Assembly (NCBI RefSeq): GCF_008805035.1
Contig: NZ_CP038018.1
Span: forward strand, 310,001 to 374,000
Source of the DNA: Eikenella exigua
GTDB taxonomy: Bacteria > Pseudomonadota > Gammaproteobacteria > Burkholderiales > Neisseriaceae
DNA: 64,000 nucleotides
Reading direction: 5' to 3'
Positions 9,301 to 17,548 of the stretch are shown piece after piece. The translations under genes were made by a program, and so were the position numbers. How positions within the stretch are numbered: position 1 is the stretch's first letter; each line of letters begins with the position of its first letter. Below the pieces are notes generated by a model, which worked only from the letters and a program-made list of their open reading frames with translations, had not been told where the DNA came from and searched no databases.

Positions 9301-9504
9301 CGGATGCCAGTGTTCAGGTTTTTCAGAAATCCGACACTTCAGAAAATCTGTTTCAGGTAGCCTGTATCTTGCCCGGCAGGCTACCTGAAAAGCCGATTAC
9401 CTCCATTAAATATTTGATAGTTTTAAACGGTACGTTTTCAGCTAGCCTGTAACTATTGTTGCAAAGGCTACCTGAAACCGCGAAAACCAACCCAAGGAAA
9501 TACC
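9301..9504. repeat. DUS cluster
   Basis: Three exact uptake sequences lie in about 200 bp: 9352-9363 (reverse), 9379-9390 (forward) and 9464-9475 (forward). A degenerate copy (TTTTCAGCTAGCCTG, one change) is at about 9436-9450. The first two form an inverted pair that could terminate xthA. The last sits just upstream of the next gene's AAGGAA ribosome site. Confidence 0.7.
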
Positions 9505-9861
9505 ATGTATTTTGTAGACCGCAGCGCCGTGGTGGTGAAGCCCACCGAAGCTTTCCTCGCCTGGCTCAAAAGCACTGGCGACGACCTGCCCGACCTCACC
9601 CTTGCCCAAATCCGCAGCAATTGCAGCGTATATTTGTTGGCGCAGGCCGATACGCCCGAAGAGAGCGCCGGCCTGTTCGGCGAACGCTGGCGCGAGGTGT
9701 TCAGCGGTGAGATTGCTTCGTGGGAAGTGCCGCAGGAGCAATGGCCGGAGCTCACGCCCGAGCTGTTTACCCGCTTTTTCGATCTCGAATTCCACGACAT
9801 GGTGCTAGACACGGATGACGATGACATCCGCGTCAGCCCCGTGGTGGACAACATGATGTAG
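9505..9861 (+). CDS. Conserved hypothetical acidic protein
   Basis: 118 residues, markedly acidic, with a run of aspartates near the end (DTDDDDIR). The AAGGAA ribosome site is well placed. No signal peptide or membrane segment is visible, so it is likely cytosolic. The start MYFVDRSAVVVKPTEAFLAWL and the Trp/Phe pattern look like a folded small domain, but I do not recognise a named family. The next gene starts 6 bp after the stop, so the two are probably co-transcribed. Function unknown. Confidence 0.72.
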   Translation: MYFVDRSAVVVKPTEAFLAWLKSTGDDLPDLTLAQIRSNCSVYLLAQADTPEESAGLFGERWREVFSGEIASWEVPQEQWPELTPELFTRFFDLEFHDMVLDTDDDDIRVSPVVDNMM

Positions 9862-9866
9862 CCGCC

Positions 9867-10310
9867 ATGCAGCCTTTTCAGGTAGCCTTTCGGCCTTCGC
9901 GGCTGCAACACGTGCTGCAGTTGGCTGCATGGGTGTGGCTGGCCGTTATCTGGCTGCTGTATTTCGCTGGTTGGCTGCGCCTGATCGGCCTCGCGCTCAC
10001 CGCCTTTGCCGCTTGGTATGCCCTGCGCCGGCTGTTGCCAATCGGCAGCCTCACAGTGGGCAGCGGCGGCGAGGCCGTGCTGTTTTTGCAGTCGCAGCAA
10101 ATCGCCGTGGCGGCCACCCTGCGCGGCGGCGTGGTGCTGCCGTGGCTGCAACTCTTGCACTGGCAAACCGATGGCGGCCGGCAGATTTACCAGGCTGTGT
10201 GGCCGGATTCCGCTGATGCCGAAGGATTGCGCCGCCTGCGTGTGTGGGCGCGTTGGGGGCAGGCGCGGAAGAAACGGAGCAAGCCGGTGGATATGCAGGA
10301 TTTCCGCTAA
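9867..10310 (+). CDS. Small membrane protein, YgfX-like topology
   Basis: 147 residues with two close hydrophobic segments (about 17-35 and 38-56) and a C-terminal soluble part containing LRGGVVLPWLQLLHW and a basic end (RKKRSKP). Size, two-helix hairpin and the Trp-rich domain resemble the YgfX family, but the similarity is by layout only. Its second codon onward is encoded by a DUS (TTTCAGGTAGCC, residues FQVAF), so the uptake signal is part of the N-terminus. It starts 6 bp after the acidic protein, suggesting an operon. Confidence 0.65.
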   Translation: MQPFQVAFRPSRLQHVLQLAAWVWLAVIWLLYFAGWLRLIGLALTAFAAWYALRRLLPIGSLTVGSGGEAVLFLQSQQIAVAATLRGGVVLPWLQLLHWQTDGGRQIYQAVWPDSADAEGLRRLRVWARWGQARKKRSKPVDMQDFR

Positions 10311-10373
10311 AAAACGGCTGCGCCAACGCGGCATACTTTATTGGCTTTTTCATTGCACACAGGACTCAACCCC

Positions 10374-10778
10374 ATGACCAATCCCAACCACCTTATCCTG
10401 CCCAGCTGCTTGGGTTTTGCCGAAACGCTGGCCGTGTTGAAACAGGCTTTTGCCGCCAAGCAGATTACCCTGTTTGCCGAAATCCCGCATTCCGCACTGG
10501 CCGCCGAACACGGCCTGCCGCTGGCGCCCGCCAGCCTGCTGATTGTCGGCCACCCGGCCAAAGGCACGCCGCTGATGCAGGCCGATTTGCTGCTGGCCGC
10601 CGAGCTGCCGCTGAAAGTGTTGGTGTACGAGCAAAACGGCCGCGTGCAGGTGCTGTACCGCCGCGTGTTGCCGTTGGTGGCGGGGCGCGGTTTGGATGCG
10701 GCCGAAACTGCCGCCGGGCAAATCGATGCTGCCACGGGCGCACTGATTGCCGCCGCGCTGGAGAGTGTGTCGGGCTGA
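10374..10778 (+). CDS. DUF302-domain protein
   Basis: 134 residues from the ATG at 10374. An upstream in-frame ATG at 10341 adds 11 residues without support. It shows the DUF302 pattern: a helix with FAETLAVLKQAFAAKQITLFAEIPHS, the GLPLAPASLLIVGHPAKGTPLM segment, then LPLKVLVYEQNGRVQVLYR. These small alpha/beta proteins have no agreed activity, though some bind heme or copper-related ligands in other bacteria. No signal peptide is seen. It lies 63 bp after the membrane protein gene in the same direction. Confidence 0.75.
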   Translation: MTNPNHLILPSCLGFAETLAVLKQAFAAKQITLFAEIPHSALAAEHGLPLAPASLLIVGHPAKGTPLMQADLLLAAELPLKVLVYEQNGRVQVLYRRVLPLVAGRGLDAAETAAGQIDAATGALIAAALESVSG

Positions 10779-11030
10779 ATTTTGCTGCGGTATAATGCGG
10801 CGGCAAAAGGCTACCTGAAAAGGTTTAACCGTTTTCAGGTAGCCTTCGTCAGTTAAAGCAGGCTACCTGAAAACGCCGCTCAAAATCCGGCCAGCAAGCG
10901 CTTGGCACAATAATGCCGACCGACACTATTATTTTCAGCTAACCTTCGCCAAGCTGCCCGTATCGGCGTATATAGGCTACCTGAAAACCCGTTTGGCATT
11001 TTCAGGTAGCCCTCAAACAAGGTTGAACAA
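10779..11030. repeat. DUS cluster upstream of folC
   Basis: Five exact DUS: an inverted pair at 10809-10820 and 10834-10845, then 10861-10872, and another inverted pair at 10975-10986 and 11000-11011. Degenerate copies are also present (TTTTCAGCTAACC near 10931). The first pair follows the DUF302 gene and may terminate it. The second lies about 20 bp before the folC start. Confidence 0.7.
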
Positions 11031-12338
11031 ATGAAAACACTCTCCCAATGGCTCGCCCACCTCGAAACTGCCTACACCGGCGGCACCGCCCACAGCCACG
11101 GCAGCATTGATTTGGGCTTGGAGCGCGTGCGTGCGGTGAAAGAGCGGATGGGTTTGCAGCCGCAATGCCCCGTAATCGTGGTGGCCGGCACCAACGGCAA
11201 AGGCTCGGTGTGTGCCTTTTTGGAAAGCATCTACCGCGCCGCCGGGTTCAAAACCGGCATGCTCACCAGCCCGCACATCCTGCGCTACAACGAGCGCATC
11301 TGCGTGAACGGCCAGCCCGCTGCCGACGAAACTATTGCCGCCTCTTTCGAGCGCATCGAAGCCGCACGCGGCGATACCGCACTCACTTATTTCGAGTTCA
11401 ACACCTTGGCCGCCGTGGATATTTTCCAGCGCGCTGAAACCGATGTGATGATTCTGGAAGTCGGGCTCGGCGGCCGGCTAGACGCGGTGAATATTTTTGA
11501 CGGCGACGTAGCGGTGGTAACGTCGGTGGATTTGGATCACCAAGCCTTTTTGGGCGATACGGTGGAGCAGGTGGCCTTTGAAAAGGCGGGCGTATTCCGC
11601 GCTAGCAAACCCGCCATCTGCGCCCAAAACCCGCCGCCTGAATCGCTGCGCCGCCATGCCGAAGCCATCGGCGCCGACCTCTTGCTGGCCGGGCGCGATT
11701 TCGGCTTCAGCAAGCTGGAGCAGCAGCAATGGTCGTTTCACTTTCATCCCGAACGCAGCCGCCTGTTTTCAGGTAGCCGCAATCGTAACGCGCTGCCTTT
11801 TCCCGCCCTGCGCGGCGGCTATCAGCTGGGCAATGCCGCCTGCGCGCTGGCCGTGCTCGAATGCCTGAATGCACGGCTGCCGGTGGATATCGGTGCGATC
11901 AAACGCGGGCTGTTGCTGGTGAGCCACCCCGGCCGTTTTCAGGTGTTGCCCGGCCGCCCGCTCACTATTTTGGATGTCGGCCACAACCCGCACGCCGCCC
12001 GCGCATTGCGTCGCAGCCTGATGGCGCTGCCGTTTGCCGAAAAGCGGCTGGCGGTGTTTAGCATGTTGGCCGATAAAGATATCGACACAGTGGTTTCCCT
12101 GCTGCAAGACCAGTTCGACGAATGGCTGGTTGCCCCGCTGCCGCTGCCGCGCGGCCTTTCGGCGGAAGCATTGCGGCAGCATCTGGAAGCGGCTGGTGCG
12201 GCCAATGTTCGCCTGTTTGCCAGCGTGGGCGAGGCCTATCGCGCTGCCTTATCGGAGGCGGGGGAAAATGATAGAATTGTCGTATTTGGTTCGTTTCACA
12301 CGGTGGCCGAAGTGATGGGCGCACCGCAACAGGAATAA
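11031..12338 (+). CDS. folC: Folylpolyglutamate / dihydrofolate synthase FolC
   Basis: 435 residues. Mur-ligase-like ATPase with P-loop AGTNGKGSV (52-60) and the TSPHILRYNERI segment (about 79-90). LEVGLGGRLDAVNIF (about 146-160) and the LDVGHNPHA motif of the C-terminal domain complete it. The enzyme adds glutamate to dihydropteroate and to folates in the cytosol. A DUS lies in frame (FSGSR, about residues 245-249). The next gene begins 6 bp downstream; together they form the folC-dedD-cvpA-purF arrangement known from E. coli and Neisseria relatives. Confidence 0.95.
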   Translation: MKTLSQWLAHLETAYTGGTAHSHGSIDLGLERVRAVKERMGLQPQCPVIVVAGTNGKGSVCAFLESIYRAAGFKTGMLTSPHILRYNERICVNGQPAADETIAASFERIEAARGDTALTYFEFNTLAAVDIFQRAETDVMILEVGLGGRLDAVNIFDGDVAVVTSVDLDHQAFLGDTVEQVAFEKAGVFRASKPAICAQNPPPESLRRHAEAIGADLLLAGRDFGFSKLEQQQWSFHFHPERSRLFSGSRNRNALPFPALRGGYQLGNAACALAVLECLNARLPVDIGAIKRGLLLVSHPGRFQVLPGRPLTILDVGHNPHAARALRRSLMALPFAEKRLAVFSMLADKDIDTVVSLLQDQFDEWLVAPLPLPRGLSAEALRQHLEAAGAANVRLFASVGEAYRAALSEAGENDRIVVFGSFHTVAEVMGAPQQE

Positions 12339-12344
12339 GGAATT

Positions 12345-13424
12345 ATGCCACCCCAATCCAACCCGAATTGGCGCCATCTGGAAGAATACGAGCAGATTAA
12401 GCGCAAAAACCGCCGCCGCTTGGTGGGCGCGCTGCTGCTCACCACGGTGGTGGCGCTGCTGCTGGCCAAAGTGATGGGCAGCAGCCAAAATACTGCCGCA
12501 CCGGGCGAAATCACCGTGAGCGGCGGCAGCGAAACTGCGGCTTCCATGGTGGTGAAAACCCAGCCGTTGCCCGAGCCGGTGGCCGAAGTGCCGACCGGTG
12601 CTGATACTTCGGTGGAAATGCAGCCGCAGCCTGTGTCGGCACCGGTTGTTGAGCCGGAAGCAGTGGTTGTGGAGCCTGCTCCGCCTGCGCCGCAGCCCGT
12701 GCAGCCGGCCAAGCCGGTGGAGGCACGCACCACGGTGCTGCCCAACCCGCTGGCCAACTCTAGCAACACGGCCAATCCGCAGCCGAGCCGCCCGGTTGCA
12801 CCGCCGGTGCGGGCTGAAAGCAAGCCTGCGCCGCAGCCGCGTGTAGAAGCCAAGCCAGTACCTGCCGAGCCGCGCGCGCAACAGGCAGAAAACAATAAAC
12901 CGGCGGCTCAGCCGCAGGCTAAGCCTGCCGTGTCGGAAACCCCGCGCCGCGCCGAGGGTGTGAAACCGCAAACGCCGGCCGCGCAGCCGAATGAGCGCCG
13001 TGCCGAAAGCAAACCGGTCGAGCCGAAGCCGACCGAACAGAAACCAGCCGAGAGCCGCCGCCCAGCCGAACGCCGGCAGGAACGTAAGCCAAACGGCAAC
13101 CGCCTCTCGCCGGAAGATATTTTGAATAACCGCGCTGCCAACCATGTGGCCGGCAACGGCAAAGCTGCCGACAATCAATCTGCCCAGACGGAGCGGCGCA
13201 TGGTGATTCAGGTGGGTGCTTACACCACCGAAGAGCAGGCACGCGCCGTGCAAAAACGGCTGGCCGATGCGGGCGTGAGCGCCTATGTGGCGCCGCCGGC
13301 CAACAAAGGTGGCAACGCGCTCTACCGAGTACGCACCGGCTCATATCCCAACCGCCAGGCCGCCGGCCAAGCAATGGGCAAAATTAAATCGCAGGGGCTG
13401 GATGGCATCCTGCTGGAGCGCTGA
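12345..13424 (+). CDS. SPOR-domain cell-division protein (DedD/FtsN type)
   Basis: 359 residues. A short cytoplasmic N-terminus with basic KRKNRRR leads to one membrane helix (about 25-42). A long Pro/Ala/Glu/Lys-rich periplasmic linker (about 45-280) follows, then a C-terminal SPOR domain (about 285-359: VIQVGAYTTEEQARAVQKRL to GILLER). SPOR domains bind denuded glycan at the septum. The position between folC and cvpA points to DedD; FtsN has the same architecture and cannot be excluded. Its stop overlaps the start of cvpA by one base, indicating translational coupling. Confidence 0.88.
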   Translation: MPPQSNPNWRHLEEYEQIKRKNRRRLVGALLLTTVVALLLAKVMGSSQNTAAPGEITVSGGSETAASMVVKTQPLPEPVAEVPTGADTSVEMQPQPVSAPVVEPEAVVVEPAPPAPQPVQPAKPVEARTTVLPNPLANSSNTANPQPSRPVAPPVRAESKPAPQPRVEAKPVPAEPRAQQAENNKPAAQPQAKPAVSETPRRAEGVKPQTPAAQPNERRAESKPVEPKPTEQKPAESRRPAERRQERKPNGNRLSPEDILNNRAANHVAGNGKAADNQSAQTERRMVIQVGAYTTEEQARAVQKRLADAGVSAYVAPPANKGGNALYRVRTGSYPNRQAAGQAMGKIKSQGLDGILLER

Positions 13425-13930
13425 TGACTCTGTTTGACTATCTCGCGCTGCTGGTGATTGCGGCGTTTACCTTGATTTCGCTGTTTCGCGGCGTGGTGGC
13501 CGAATTGGTGGGCTTGGTTTCTTGGCTGGGCTCGCTGCTGGCGGCCAAGCTGCTTGCTCCATCAGTGGGCGACTGGCTTTCAGGTAGCCTTAAGCCGCAT
13601 GCACTGGCGGTGGTAGCAGCGTTTATCGGTGTATTTCTGCTGGCGCGTCTACTGTTCCGACTACTGCAAACCTTGCTCACTTCGTCTGCCGGCGCGGCCG
13701 GGCTGGGTGGGGCAAACCGCTTGCTCGGTGGCGTGTTCGGCGCGGTGAAGGGGGTGCTGGCGGTCACGCTGGCGGTGCTGGCCTGCGCGTTTACCGATTT
13801 GCCAAAGAGCGAGGAATGGCAGTATTCGCAAACCGCATTTGTTTTCGAGGGCTTGGCTCAATTGGCCGTGCCGTATCTGCCGCCGTTTATGGCGGATCGT
13901 GTCGACTACCGGCAAGAGCCGGGGGAGTGA
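13424..13930 (+). CDS. cvpA: CvpA-family membrane protein
   Basis: 168 residues with four membrane helices (about 3-21, 27-46, 62-82, 103-122) and the CvpA pattern, starting FDYLALLVIAAFTLISLFRGVVAELV. In E. coli CvpA is needed for colicin V production and bile resistance and lies upstream of purF, exactly as here. A DUS is in frame (LSGSLK, about residues 52-57). It overlaps the SPOR gene by one base and is followed 4 bp later by purF, so all belong to one transcript. Confidence 0.9.
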   Translation: MTLFDYLALLVIAAFTLISLFRGVVAELVGLVSWLGSLLAAKLLAPSVGDWLSGSLKPHALAVVAAFIGVFLLARLLFRLLQTLLTSSAGAAGLGGANRLLGGVFGAVKGVLAVTLAVLACAFTDLPKSEEWQYSQTAFVFEGLAQLAVPYLPPFMADRVDYRQEPGE

Positions 13931-13934
13931 GTTT

Positions 13935-15455
13935 ATGTGTGGCGTGTTGGGCATGGTGGCCTTTGAGCCGGTAAATCAGTTGCTGTATGACGGCTTACAG
14001 GTGTTGCAGCACCGTGGGCAGGATGCTGCCGGTATCGTAACCGCCGAGGGCGAGATGCTCCATATGCACAAAGACACCGGCATGGTGCGCGACGTGTTCC
14101 GCACACGCGATATGCGCAACCTAGTGGGCAACGCCGGCATCGCCCATGTGCGTTATCCCACCGCCGGCAATGCCGCCAGCAGCGCTGAAGCGCAGCCCTT
14201 TTATGTGAATTCGCCCTTCGGCATCGTGCTGGCACACAACGGCAATCTCACCAATACCGAAGAACTCAATGCCAATCTGTGCCGCCGCTACCTGCGCCAC
14301 ATCAACACCGGCTCAGATTCCGAAGTGTTGCTCAACGTATTGGCCAGCGAACTGCAGCACGTGATCGGCAGCCACAGCAAGCTGGAAGTGGCCGATGTGT
14401 TTGATGCTGTGGCTGCGCTCAACCGCCAAGTGCGCGGCGCATACGGCGTGGTGTCGCTGATTTCCGGCTACGGCATGCTCGCCTTCCGCGACCCGCACGG
14501 CATCCGCCCGCTGGTGTTGGGCAAGCACACCGACGAAGTGGGGCGCACTGCCTATATAGTGTCTTCCGAATCTATCGTTTTCCCCAACCTGGGCTACGAA
14601 TTGGTGCGCGATATTGCGCCAGGCGAAGCTGTGTTTATCGGTTTTAATGGTGAGTTTCACAGCCGCCAATGTGCCGAAGCGTCGCGCCTCTTGCCCTGCC
14701 TGTTTGAATACGTTTATTTTGCTCGCCCCGATTCCGTGATGAATGGTGTGTCGGTGTACCAAGCGCGGCTCGATATGGGTGTAACCCTGGCCGAAAAAGT
14801 GAAACGTAGCCTGCCAGTAGGAGAAATCGACGTGGTAATGCCCATCCCGGATACCAGCCGCCCTAGTGCCTTGCAGCTGGCCATGCACCTGGGCAAGCCC
14901 TACCGCGAAGGCCTTATTAAAAACCGCTACATCGGCCGCACCTTCATTATGCCCGGCCAAGCCACGCGCAAAAAATCCGTGCGCCAGAAGCTCAATCCCA
15001 TCGACAGCGAAGTTGCTGGCAAATCTGTGCTGCTGGTAGACGACTCCATCGTGCGCGGCACTACCAGCCGCGAGATTGTGGAAATGGTGCGCGCCGCCGG
15101 AGCACGGAAAGTGTATTTTGCCTCTGCCGCTCCCGAAGTGCGCTACCCCAATGTATATGGCATCGATATGCACACTCGCAACGAGCTGATTGCCAGTGGC
15201 CGCAACATCGAACAAATCGCCATCGAAATCTCCGCCGACGGCGTAGTGTTCCAAGATTTGGGCGACTTGGAGAACGTGGTGCGAGCACTCAATCCTGCCA
15301 TCGAAGGTTTCGACAGCTCCTGCTTCAACGGCTGCTACGTGACCGGTGACATCGACGAAGGCTACCTGAAACACCTTGAACGTAAAAAAGACAGCAACAC
15401 GGTCCCTGCCGGCCAGATGGAACACAGCATCCGTGTAGATTCGCTACGGGAATAA
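13935..15455 (+). CDS. purF: Amidophosphoribosyltransferase PurF
   Basis: 506 residues from the ATG at 13935, the only start that exposes the catalytic N-terminal Cys (MCGVLGMV). The longer frame upstream overlaps cvpA. The glutaminase domain (about 1-235) is followed by the phosphoribosyltransferase domain with PRPP loop VLLVDDSIVRGTTS (about 362-375). It catalyses the first committed step of purine synthesis. Near the C-terminus a DUS is in frame (EGYLKH). A clean GC hairpin terminator follows the stop. Confidence 0.96.
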   Translation: MCGVLGMVAFEPVNQLLYDGLQVLQHRGQDAAGIVTAEGEMLHMHKDTGMVRDVFRTRDMRNLVGNAGIAHVRYPTAGNAASSAEAQPFYVNSPFGIVLAHNGNLTNTEELNANLCRRYLRHINTGSDSEVLLNVLASELQHVIGSHSKLEVADVFDAVAALNRQVRGAYGVVSLISGYGMLAFRDPHGIRPLVLGKHTDEVGRTAYIVSSESIVFPNLGYELVRDIAPGEAVFIGFNGEFHSRQCAEASRLLPCLFEYVYFARPDSVMNGVSVYQARLDMGVTLAEKVKRSLPVGEIDVVMPIPDTSRPSALQLAMHLGKPYREGLIKNRYIGRTFIMPGQATRKKSVRQKLNPIDSEVAGKSVLLVDDSIVRGTTSREIVEMVRAAGARKVYFASAAPEVRYPNVYGIDMHTRNELIASGRNIEQIAIEISADGVVFQDLGDLENVVRALNPAIEGFDSSCFNGCYVTGDIDEGYLKHLERKKDSNTVPAGQMEHSIRVDSLRE

Positions 15456-15464
15456 TAAATGGCG

Positions 15465-15492
15465 GAAGCCGGCTTTCGAGGCCGGCTTCTTT
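15465..15492 (+). terminator. Rho-independent terminator of the folC-purF operon
   Basis: Perfect 9-bp stem GAAGCCGGC / GCCGGCTTC (15465-15473 and 15481-15489), 7-nt loop, then TTTGG, starting 10 bp after the purF stop. It is independent of DUS. Confidence 0.82.
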
Positions 15493-15548
15493 GGTTTGGT
15501 GGAGGAGGGTGGTTTCAGGTAGCCCTGAAAACCGGATAATGTGCCTTT

Positions 15549-15652
15549 TATAGTGAATTAAAATAAGAATGCTACTGCGTTGGCTTGCCTAGCTGTATTA
15601 CGCATATTGTCTGCGGCTCGCCGCCTTGTCCCATTTTTATTTTAATTCACTA
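15549..15652. mobile_element. Correia-like element (CREE/MITE), 104 bp
   Basis: Terminal inverted repeats TATAGTGAATTAAAATAAG and, at the right, ATTTTAATTCACTA. The core reads GCTACTGCGTTGGCTTGCC...TGTCTGCGGCTCGCCGCC, as in small Neisseria Correia elements. Length 104 bp fits the internally deleted class. It lies between purF and the DUF2262 gene. Confidence 0.8.
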
Positions 15653-15691
15653 CCACGCAGCAATTCAGACTTAGTTACGAAAACACTGATC

Positions 15692-15722
15692 CACTTCGTT
15701 GAAACCCCGTTTTCAGGTAGCC
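15692..15722. repeat. DUS-linked hairpin module
   Basis: CACTTCGTTGAAAC joined to a reverse DUS (15711-15722) just upstream of the DUF2262 gene, one of the recurring set. Confidence 0.55.
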
Positions 15723-15743
15723 TTTCCCTCAAGAGACCAAGTG

Positions 15744-16592
15744 ATGAGTAACAAAAAACGTATCTGCCAAGAGCAGCAAACCTTCGATCAGCTCTACCAG
15801 CCGCAGGAGCAGGAAATCCTGGTGCTTACTGATAGCAGTAGCGGTGGTGGTGCGGGCAAGGGTGGGCGCGATGTGTTGTGGACGGCCAGCCGCCATTGTG
15901 CCGCCTATATCGATGCCGACGGCCAATGCCACCGCCAAACCGTGCGGCTCGAATGGCTGGTGGAAAGTACCGCCCCCGAACACTACCGCTTTTCCCTGCG
16001 CCCCAACTGCATCTACCGCCTGCGCGTGCGGCCGCAGCGTGAAGACCGAAACTTTTCCCTGCCCTGCTTTATGCTGCTGGAAATCCTGGAAGAAAACCCG
16101 GATTCGCCCGCCTTGCAGGCCGAGCTGGAACATTATCTGACGCCGGTGGTGCTGAACGAGCCGGGCATCGGCCAATTTACCCTCAACCGCGATTTCGCTA
16201 GCTTTGAAGGCCATGCCGATTGGCTGGGGCAGGAAGTGCATATCTTGCTTGACGCCGATGCCGGCCAAGAGGAAACCGCCAATCAATCCCTCGCCTTACT
16301 GCGTCGCCTGCACAGCCAAGCTGCTGAATTCGACCATCGCTGGCGCCGTTTTGCTGCCGAACAGCTGCTGGAAGACGCGGTAAGCTGGCAGGAAGAAACC
16401 GACGAACCGGCCGTGCCGCCGGAAAGCTTGGATGCCAAAGCGTTTGCGCGTTGTATCGAGTTGTCCGAGCTTGCATTGCAGGAAAACGGGTTCACGGCCT
16501 ATTATGATGACGGCGATTTGTTTTTGGGGCACGTGATTCTGGTGGAAGGCGGGCAAGACGGCGAGCCGGATGATGCGTATATTGCGGGCTGA
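15744..16592 (+). CDS. DUF2262-domain protein
   Basis: 282 residues from the ATG at 15744; an upstream extension would be read through a DUS and is unlikely. The C-terminal half shows the DUF2262 pattern: FTLNRDFASFEGHADWLG, a helix of alternating Leu/Ala, AAEQLLEDAVSWQEE, and the end FTAYYDDGDLFLGHVILVEG. The N-terminal half (about 1-135) is another Trp/Arg-rich domain often found with it. No membrane or signal sequence. Function unknown; such genes are often near toxin or immunity clusters, but none is visible here. It is flanked by a CREE and DUS. Confidence 0.72.
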   Translation: MSNKKRICQEQQTFDQLYQPQEQEILVLTDSSSGGGAGKGGRDVLWTASRHCAAYIDADGQCHRQTVRLEWLVESTAPEHYRFSLRPNCIYRLRVRPQREDRNFSLPCFMLLEILEENPDSPALQAELEHYLTPVVLNEPGIGQFTLNRDFASFEGHADWLGQEVHILLDADAGQEETANQSLALLRRLHSQAAEFDHRWRRFAAEQLLEDAVSWQEETDEPAVPPESLDAKAFARCIELSELALQENGFTAYYDDGDLFLGHVILVEGGQDGEPDDAYIAG

Positions 16593-16628
16593 GGTTTTCG
16601 CTTCGCAGAAACTCGCGGTGCTCGTTTC

Positions 16629-16661
16629 AAATTCGTTGAAGCTCGCGCTTTCAGGTAGCCT
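16629..16661. repeat. DUS-linked hairpin module
   Basis: A DUS (16650-16661, reverse) directly preceded by TTCGTTGAAGCT, one of about eleven sites in the window where the uptake sequence is joined to this small hairpin-forming motif. It lies in the gap between the DUF2262 gene and hpnD. Confidence 0.6.
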
Positions 16662-16696
16662 TAAAGTTTGACTACACATTAGGTTATTACAATTTT

Positions 16697-17548
16697 ATGA
16701 CCCCATACGACTACTGCCATCAAAAAGCCGAAGAGAGCGGCTCCAGTTTTCTGGCCGGCTTCCGCTTTCTGCCGCCGGAAAAACGCCGCGCCATGACTGT
16801 GCTGTATGCCTATTGCCGCGAACTCGACGACGTGGCGGACGATTGTGCCGACCCGGCCGTGGCGGCGCAAACGCTGGCTTGGTGGCGGCAGGATGCGGCC
16901 AAGGTGTTTCACGGTGCGGCCTTGCCGGAGCATCCGGTTAATCAGGCCATGCGCGAAGTGGCGCCGGCCTACGGGCTACCTGAAAACGAATTAACCGCCG
17001 TGATTGACGGCGTGGAAATGGATTTAACCCCGGCGCGTTATGCCGATTTCGCCGCCTTGCAGCAATACTGCCAGCGCGTGGCCGGGGTGGTGGGGCGGCT
17101 GATTGCCCGCATCCTCGGTTTCCAAGATGCCGCCGTGCTGGATTATGCCGACAAAATGGGCTTGGCCCTGCAGCTTACCAACATCATCCGCGATGTGGGC
17201 GAAGACGCGGTGGCCGGGCGGATTTACCTGCCGGTGGAAGATTTGCAGCGTTTCAACGTGCCCGCCGCCGATTTGCTGCAACGCCGAAACAGCCAAGAGT
17301 TTGCCAGGCTGATGGCTTTTCAGGTAGCCCGTGCCCGCCAAACCTACCGCGAAGCCGTGGCCTTGCTGCCTGCTGCCGAACGGCGCGGCCAGAAGGCCGG
17401 GCTGGTGATGGCCGCCATCTACTACGCGCTCTTAAACGAAATCGAGCGCGACGGCGCGGCCAATGTGTTGCGCTACAAGCTGGCGATTCCGAAGCCGCGC
17501 AAAGCGCGGATTGCCCTGAAAACCTGGCTTTTGGGGTTTAAGCCATGA
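16697..17548 (+). CDS. hpnD: Presqualene diphosphate synthase HpnD
   Basis: 283 residues of the squalene/phytoene synthase family. The two Asp-rich motifs are clear: DDVADD (about 37-42) and DVGED (about 161-165), which bind the diphosphates of two farnesyl groups through Mg2+. The AGRIYLP signature follows. In the HpnCDE route HpnD makes presqualene diphosphate. Two DUS lie inside the gene (GLPEN about 94-98, FQVAR about 208-212). hpnE overlaps its stop by 4 bp (ATGA), showing coupling. hpnC is not adjacent, so the product could feed another path; phytoene synthase-like activity is the alternative. Confidence 0.87.
   Translation: MTPYDYCHQKAEESGSSFLAGFRFLPPEKRRAMTVLYAYCRELDDVADDCADPAVAAQTLAWWRQDAAKVFHGAALPEHPVNQAMREVAPAYGLPENELTAVIDGVEMDLTPARYADFAALQQYCQRVAGVVGRLIARILGFQDAAVLDYADKMGLALQLTNIIRDVGEDAVAGRIYLPVEDLQRFNVPAADLLQRRNSQEFARLMAFQVARARQTYREAVALLPAAERRGQKAGLVMAAIYYALLNEIERDGAANVLRYKLAIPKPRKARIALKTWLLGFKP

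Noticed and set aside
12249..13253. 334-codon frame opposite the SPOR gene
   Set aside because: Arg/His/Leu-rich shadow of the Pro/Ala/Lys linker; no motif and no ribosome site.
14313..15425. 370-codon frame opposite purF
   Set aside because: His/Ala/Val-rich antisense translation of a strongly conserved enzyme gene.
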